A stretch of 58,837 nucleotides of DNA from Burkholderiales bacterium (lineage in GTDB: Bacteria > Pseudomonadota > Gammaproteobacteria > Burkholderiales > Burkholderiaceae_C): the NCBI GenBank assembly GCA_025358485.1, contig JANYJJ010000185.1, forward strand, positions 1 to 58,837. The letters run 5' to 3'. Positions 54,971-58,837 of this stretch are shown piece after piece. The notes under the pieces are model-generated. The model did not search any database. It was given only the letters and a program-made list of their open reading frames with translations, and was not told where the DNA came from. Each line of letters opens with the position of its first letter. Position 1 is the first letter of the stretch. The position numbers and the translations under genes were made by a program.

Positions 54971-55375
54971 TCACCGCTTCGCTCGCGCTTTCGCGGGCCA
55001 TACACGAAGCGCGCATTGTTTGGCCGCATGCGTGAAGTCTTTGTCTGTGGTGAGAAGCATCAGATCGTGCCGGATGGCGAGTTGTGCAGGCAGTGCATCA
55101 ATGCTGCCCATCCGAACACCCGCTTGACAACACGCATTTCGCAGCGCTGCAGCACCGATGTGATCATCTCGATCGGGTTGAAGCAGTGGCAAGGCGGCGA
55201 AGCGTTCGATGATCTGAGCCTGGGCCTTGGCACCCGAGAACCCTTGCAGCAGCTCCTGCAGGACAACGCCTGTGGTGACCACGACGCCTGAGCCGAACAA
55301 GGCGACGTTGAGTTCTTGCACTTCAGGCTCGGTGGCTAAAACATGCCGGCGCAGGGCCAGCGACCAAACGCTGAC
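54971..55375 (-). pseudogene. VapC-type PIN toxin, N-terminus lost
   Basis: The frame reads SVWSLALRRHVLATEPEVQE, then TTGVVLQELLQGF, DRDDHIGAAALRNA, GSIDALPAQLAIRHDL and LLTTDKDF, a clear PIN-domain ribonuclease. The family's initial VDTS, which holds the first catalytic Asp, is replaced by GHGV. A TGA lies a few codons further up with no start between. No antitoxin gene precedes it. The toxin is therefore inactive. Confidence 0.75.
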
Positions 55376-55484
55376 CCCATGGCCGCTGCTTCAACGGCAA
55401 GCCTGCGCTTCAATCAACCGCAAAATCAAACGGAGGTCATGAATAGAAACCCGATTCACAAACACGAAATCAGATTGACAGAGT

Positions 55485-55510
55485 GGGGAAGTCCCTTTGA
55501 CTGGTTAGGC
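55485..55510. other. attC-like half-site with exact R box (GTTAGGC)
   Basis: GGGAAGTCCCTTTGACTG is followed by GTTAGGC on the plus strand. Read on the minus strand, GCCTAAC follows the VapC gene by 23 bp, fitting the RYYYAAC end of an attC site placed behind a cassette gene. The complementary half is not found. Confidence 0.45.
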
Positions 55511-55532
55511 GTCGCTCTCGGCGCAACAAGCT

Positions 55533-55970
55533 CTACGGTGCCACCACTACCAAGCGCGGAAAGTAGCTTCTGTAGGAGGTGGGGTCGCGAGTAAGTACGC
55601 TCATGTTCGCTACTGCTGCGTGGGCGCCGATGTAGAAGTCGGGCATAGGCTTCAGCTTTGAACCTCCTCTGCTTCGACACAGCGCGAATGCCGCAGCTGT
55701 CAACCCTGCGCATGCCCAAGGAAGAGGAGTTCGAAACGTGTCGTAGACATCAAGCAGCTCGTCCAGAGCACAGATATCTGGGCCAGGAACTAGGAGCTCG
55801 GTGTAAACAATCAGGTTTACATGCAGGGGAGATCGTTCACTGAGTCTTTGAAGCTGCTCGATTGCCCATTCGTGCCACGTGCTGTTCGCATCGATGCAGT
55901 CGATCCAGATGTTGGTATCTACGAGGGTTCCGGCGCTGCCATCGTAGTTCGCGAGACTAGCGCCGACCAC
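55533..55970 (-). CDS. vapC: VapC-like PIN domain toxin
   Basis: 145 residues. The acidic active-site residues are in place: VDTNIWID near residue 18, TELLVPG, KPMPDFYIGAHA and LTRDPTSYRSYFP. Known VapC proteins are metal-dependent RNases that cut tRNA or rRNA. It overlaps the antitoxin gene by 14 bp on the same strand (antitoxin first). It appears intact, unlike the neighbouring VapC remnant. Confidence 0.85.
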   Translation of the reverse strand: MVGASLANYDGSAGTLVDTNIWIDCIDANSTWHEWAIEQLQRLSERSPLHVNLIVYTELLVPGPDICALDELLDVYDTFRTPLPWACAGLTAAAFALCRSRGGSKLKPMPDFYIGAHAAVANMSVLTRDPTSYRSYFPRLVVVAP

Positions 55971-56244
55971 GGCGCGCAGGACTTGGAGCGACCTCTTCGC
56001 CGCGGAGGAAGGTCATGATCTCATCGGCTCCGAGCTGCTTAAACTCAGGCTTCAGGCTGCCTCGGACGCGAGCCGCCGCTGCACGCAGCTTCGCGCGGCG
56101 GTCTTCCTTGACCCCGGTCCCAACTGGCGTGATCACGATCCTGCTGCCTTCTAGGCTGAACGACACCTCGCTCCCGGGGGCGGCGCCCGCAGCTATGCGG
56201 ATGTGCTTCGGGATGGTGATTTGTCCCTTGTCAGTAACGTGCAT
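55957..56244 (-). CDS. vapB: AbrB/MazE-type antitoxin (VapB-like)
   Basis: 95 residues from the ATG at 56244, which has GGAG upstream. The swapped-hairpin DNA-binding domain is evident in VTDKGQITIPKHIRIAAGA and GSEVSFSLEGSRIVI. The C-terminal helix (DEIMTFLRGEE) should bind the toxin. It is encoded immediately before the PIN toxin with overlapping ends. Confidence 0.85.
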   Translation of the reverse strand: MHVTDKGQITIPKHIRIAAGAAPGSEVSFSLEGSRIVITPVGTGVKEDRRAKLRAAAARVRGSLKPEFKQLGADEIMTFLRGEEVAPSPARRGRR

Positions 56245-56330
56245 ACCAACTCCAGTCGGAATTCTGATTCGGAATCCTGCCATCGACAGCCTTCGGGGCG
56301 CAACTCGGACGGATTGCGACGCCTAGACAA

Positions 56331-56368
56331 CGTTCAAGCTGAGCTGCCGTAGCGGGTCAACTTGAGCG
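56331..56368. other. attC-like hairpin, CGTTCAAGCTGA / TCAACTTGAGCG
   Basis: The two 12-bp arms pair with two wobble mismatches around a 14-nt loop. TAGACAAC lies just outside on one side and GTGTCGTTGG on the other. The geometry resembles the L boxes of an attC site; the R boxes are poor. It lies between the VapB gene and a transposase fragment. Confidence 0.4.
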
Positions 56369-56497
56369 GGGTGTCGTTGGTGGTGCTACCCAAATGTTGA
56401 AGCGGCGCGCCAGGACGCTCACGCTCTCGCAACTGCCAGCCAGCTCGGCGCGTACCGCCGGGGTGGTGCGAGCTTGTTTGTGAAGAGCAATCATCAT
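56357..56497 (-). pseudogene. IS481-like transposase N-terminal fragment
   Basis: About 36 residues (MMIALHKQARTTPAVRAELA, then SVSVLARRFN) match the helix-turn-helix start of IS481-family transposases. Homology ends at RRFN and the catalytic core is absent. Together with the hairpin above, it accounts for most of the gene-free stretch 56245-56637. Confidence 0.65.
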
Positions 56498-56637
56498 GGC
56501 AGTCGGACTCCTTGCGGTTGTGCCTTGAGCTGTTCGATCAACTCGCGCATGACTGAGCGTGCCATGAACAGCGGATACCGCCTGTAGTCTATGCAATCGT
56601 CCGGGATGGAACAGTTAGCATCCGTGCGCGAGGGCGG

Positions 56638-56925
56638 CTACGCGATTTGTAGTACCAGTTCTCGGCCACAAGCTCGAGCGTATTTTCTAAGCGTGGCTAA
56701 GGAGGGCGAGTGCTTTCCCGTGGCGAGCGAGCGCTCCAAACGAGCAACAGAAGGCGGTTGAGTTCCCATACGTTCAGCGACCTGAGCCTGAGTAAGTCCG
56801 GCTTCGCGCCTTGCCTTCAGAAGTTTGTCAAGGAGTTCACCTTCCTCGCGCTCAATGCGTTCGACCTCCTCGCGAACGCCAGGCCGGCGAAGCAGCTTTG
56901 AAACAACTTGATCATGAGTTCGCAT
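56638..56925 (-). CDS. HigA-like XRE antitoxin
   Basis: 95 residues. The helix-turn-helix (REAGLTQAQVAERMGTQPPS) is followed by VARLERSLATGKHSPSLATL and YARACGRELVLQI, typical of antitoxins paired with Gp49-like toxins. It overlaps the toxin gene by 14 bp, toxin first. It probably autorepresses the pair. Confidence 0.85.
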   Translation of the reverse strand: MRTHDQVVSKLLRRPGVREEVERIEREEGELLDKLLKARREAGLTQAQVAERMGTQPPSVARLERSLATGKHSPSLATLRKYARACGRELVLQIA

Positions 56926-57244
56926 CTTTGACCTCCTTCATGCGCTTACGCGCCACTTCAAGTTCTCGCTGGGGTGTCTTTTGGGACTTCTTGATGAACG
57001 AATGCAGCATCACGATTCTTCGGCCAATCAGAGTACAGAAAAAGACTCGGGCGATCCCATCTGCGCCCTTCAGGCGCAGCTCAAACAGCCCATCACCAAA
57101 GAAATCAGTGTGGGGTGAACCCAGATGTGCACCTATGGCCGTCATACGGCGAGTGAGCACGATGTATCTAGCGGCAAGCGTGTCCGGGAGCGCGAGGATT
57201 TCTTCCTCAACGCCTTCGCTGTAGTACTGGATGAGATAGTCCAC
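56912..57244 (-). CDS. HigB-like toxin, phage Gp49-like family
   Basis: 110 residues of the Gp49/HigB type: EGVEEEILALPDTLAARYIV, FELRLKGADGIARVFFCTL, RIVMLHSFIKKSQKTPQREL and KRMKEV. Relatives act as ribosome-dependent mRNA interferases. A GTG at 57244 is the only suitable start; an attC-like hairpin ends 65 bp upstream. The gene is intact. Confidence 0.85.
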   Translation of the reverse strand: MDYLIQYYSEGVEEEILALPDTLAARYIVLTRRMTAIGAHLGSPHTDFFGDGLFELRLKGADGIARVFFCTLIGRRIVMLHSFIKKSQKTPQRELEVARKRMKEVKDANS

Positions 57245-57308
57245 CGACGCATAGTAACAAATATGTTACTGAAACGCAAGCAGAGGGCAGGAACGTGTTG
57301 TCTCGGAT

Positions 57309-57368
57309 GCCTAACGTTTGACATGAGGGGTGACCGAAAGGCGCAGCCTTTTAGGCATCCCCTCGATG
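57309..57368 (-). other. attC-like double hairpin with exact GTTAGGC box
   Basis: The outer arms CATGAGGGGTG (57322-57332) and CATCCCCTCGATG (57356-57368) pair with two extra bases on one side. Inside is a second perfect stem, AAAGGC-GCA-GCCTTT. On the minus strand the structure ends in CAAACGTTAGGC, then the HigB gene begins 65 bp on. The opposite R box is not recognisable. The rest of 57245-57512 contains no gene that I can support. Confidence 0.5.
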
Positions 57369-57550
57369 GGAATGTGAAGGGACTTCCCACCTTCAGGCCA
57401 GTGCGCGAAAGCGCCAAGATGGTTGGTGTTCAAAGCCACCCATCACAAGCCACTGAAGGAGGTTCTCGTGGAGCAGCTTGCTGATCCAAGGCGCGAAGTC
57501 GGCGGTGATGCGTGACCATGCCCCTCATCCACGTACCCCGTAGCCCTCAT

Positions 57551-58444
57551 TTACGCGGCGTGTTTTGACTGAGCCGTGCGCCAGTTTTGCTCAAACCGCA
57601 TCGGGCTGACATACCCCAAGGTGGAGTGCAGTCTGCGGTGGTTGTAGAACGTCAACCAGTCCATCACCTCGTCCATCGCCGCGCGCTGCGTGGCGAACTT
57701 GTGCCCGTGTATGCGCGCCACTTTCAAGCGGCCCCACAAACTCTCGGTGGGCGCGTTGTCCCAGCAGTCGCCCTTGCGGCTCATTGATGACCGCATGCCG
57801 TATGCCTTCAGCGCGCCTTGAAACTCGCGGCTGCAATATTAGCTGCCCCGGTCTGAATGGAACACCAAGTCCGCTGGCGGCTTGCGACTGAACCACGCCA
57901 TGCGCAGCGCATCGGTGACCATGCTGGCCTGCATGTGTGGCTTCATGCTCCAGCCCACCACTTTGCGGCTGAACAGGTCAATCACAGCCACCAAGTACAG
58001 CCAGCCCTCATCGGTGGGGATGTAGGTGATGTCGCTTGTCCACACGGTGTTGGGCTGGGCCACTGTGAACTCACGGTTCAGCAGATTGGTTGCGATGGGC
58101 AGCGCATGTTCGCTGTCGGTGGTGACGACGAACTTCTTCTTGCCTTTGGCCCGTATGCCGTGCAGCTTCATGATGCGCTGGACACGGGCCTTGCCCACGC
58201 AGATACCGTTGGCTTGAAGCGCTCTGAGCATGCGTGGCCAGCCGTACTCGCCTTTGACTTCGGCGTGGATGGCGCGGATGTGAACCAGCAGGGCGTCGTC
58301 GCTGAGGCGCTTGCTGGTGGGCTTGGCAGCTCGCGCGTGGCGGCGCTGGTGGTCGTAGTAGCCGCTGGTGCTCAGGCCGAGCACATCGCAACTGATGGTC
58401 ACGGGCCAGACGGCTTTGTGGTTCGCAATCCAGGCGTACTTCAC
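57551..58444 (-). pseudogene. IS3-family transposase OrfB, interrupted by an in-frame stop
   Basis: The DDE integrase core is readable: first Asp in [20 protein letters not shown], second Asp in FHSDRGS, Glu in NAPTESLWGRLK. Directly after DRGS, where relatives have Gln in DRGSQY, stands TAA (57839-57841), and the frame then continues YCSREFQGALKAYGM to the end. A single CAA-to-TAA change separates the two Asp from the Glu, so the enzyme should be dead. A GTG start is at 58444. Confidence 0.88.
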
Positions 58445-58478
58445 AGCGAATCCTTCGCGAAGTACGCAGTCGCTTTTT

Positions 58479-58772
58479 TTAATCGGCTATTTCCAAAGGC
58501 ACGCGCTCCATCTTGACCCGAGCCAGCTCAGCGCGAAGCCGTGCCAACTCCATTTGTTCTACGCTGACGGGCTTGTCGCCCGCGCCTTTGAGCTGACCTT
58601 TGTCGCTGAGCTTGACCCAGCTCCACAAGGTCTGATGGGGCATGCCCAAGACTTTGGATGTCACGGCGATGTCCTGCCCGCCTTTGACCAATCGCACAGC
58701 CTCGAGCTTGAACTCCAGGGTGTATTTGCTTCGTCTACTCAAGACGCTTTTTGCTTCGCTTTTGTTCGACAC
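58479..58772 (-). pseudogene. IS3-family OrfA, C-terminal frame disturbed
   Basis: 97 residues with the helix-turn-helix (KYTLEFKLEAVRLVKGGQDI, VLGMPHQTLWSWVK) and leucine-zipper region (VEQMELARLRAELARVKMER). Relatives continue into KKATAYFAK; here that block ([12 protein letters not shown]) is present but in the -1 frame, behind a TAA. The A-run (AAAAAAAG, 58473-58480) typical of the programmed slip lies just after. I infer a small indel around 58482-58500; a natural variant of the frameshift signal is possible. Confidence 0.65.
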
Positions 58773-58837
58773 TTTCGCTTCTCCATTTGCTGAATTGAAC
58801 CATCAGCTAAGAGATACGTTTTTGAGGGACAAGGTCA

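Larger units (their letters stand above)
57513..58837 (-). mobile_element. IS3-family insertion sequence, complete to both inverted repeats
   Basis: The element is 1325 bp. The left end, TGACCATGCCCCTCA (57513), and the right end read on the minus strand, TGACCTTGTCCCTCA (from 58837), match at about 20 of 27 positions, continuing to ACGTA. Two overlapping minus-strand frames encode the transposase. Both carry lesions, described separately. The last base of the window is the terminal base of the element, so the target duplication cannot be checked. Confidence 0.88.

Noticed and set aside
57417-57512. Minus-strand reading RITADFAPWISKLLHENLL as a gene remnant
   Set aside because: Too short and not matched to any family I know; may be a fragment but cannot be supported.

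Overview
The window looks like a Betaproteobacterium of the order Burkholderiales, most likely Comamonadaceae. The GC-rich codon use, the NodT-type outer membrane lipoprotein, the BMP-type ABC transporter, the purB-pyrF pair and the degenerate 'LEPR' surface protein all fit that group. No rRNA or tRNA gene was recognised. The right end stops exactly at the terminal inverted repeat of an IS3-family element, which suggests a contig edge.

Layout. 1-2209: the 3' part of a METTL25-like methyltransferase, then 1.2 kb of gene-free REP-like repeats. 2210-4002: a Lon N-domain protein, a TumE/TumA-like toxin-antitoxin pair and a small unknown gene. 4092-10627: a TetR-controlled RND efflux operon. 10706-15367: a BMP-type purine nucleoside/simple sugar ABC importer. 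15434-18396: a beheaded M48 peptidase, purB and pyrF. 18579-21821: an orphan hybrid histidine kinase. 21983-26877: two small secreted proteins, a LysR regulator, a 2-haloacid dehalogenase and malate synthase G. 26958-29076: an accessory island with a RAYT transposase remnant, an unknown gene, a HigBA pair, hairpins and a VNTR.

29077-47988 is the centrepiece: a tightly packed minus-strand operon of seven genes. It encodes a GAF-HlyD adaptor, a PqqD-like/M50/HlyD fusion, a shortened SecA-like ATPase, a second HlyD adaptor, a 2392-residue repeat protein (LEPR motif, DUF4347, beta-helix, 12 cadherin/CSPG-like modules, PA14), a hybrid kinase with HPt, and a REC-degenerate GGDEF-EAL protein. I infer a dedicated export system for the giant protein, powered by a SecA paralogue rather than an ABC ATPase, and coupled to c-di-GMP control.

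48331-54391: a two-subunit molybdenum hydroxylase (IorAB-like), a geranylgeranyl-reductase-like flavoprotein and an M14 carboxypeptidase, separated by a strong terminator, a palindromic repeat element and a four-copy 14-bp repeat. 54469-57512: small minus-strand units (an unknown cassette-type protein, a decayed VapC, an intact VapBC, a HigBA pair) interspersed with attC-like hairpins and half-sites. No integron integrase is present. 57513-58837: an IS3-family element with two apparent inactivating lesions.
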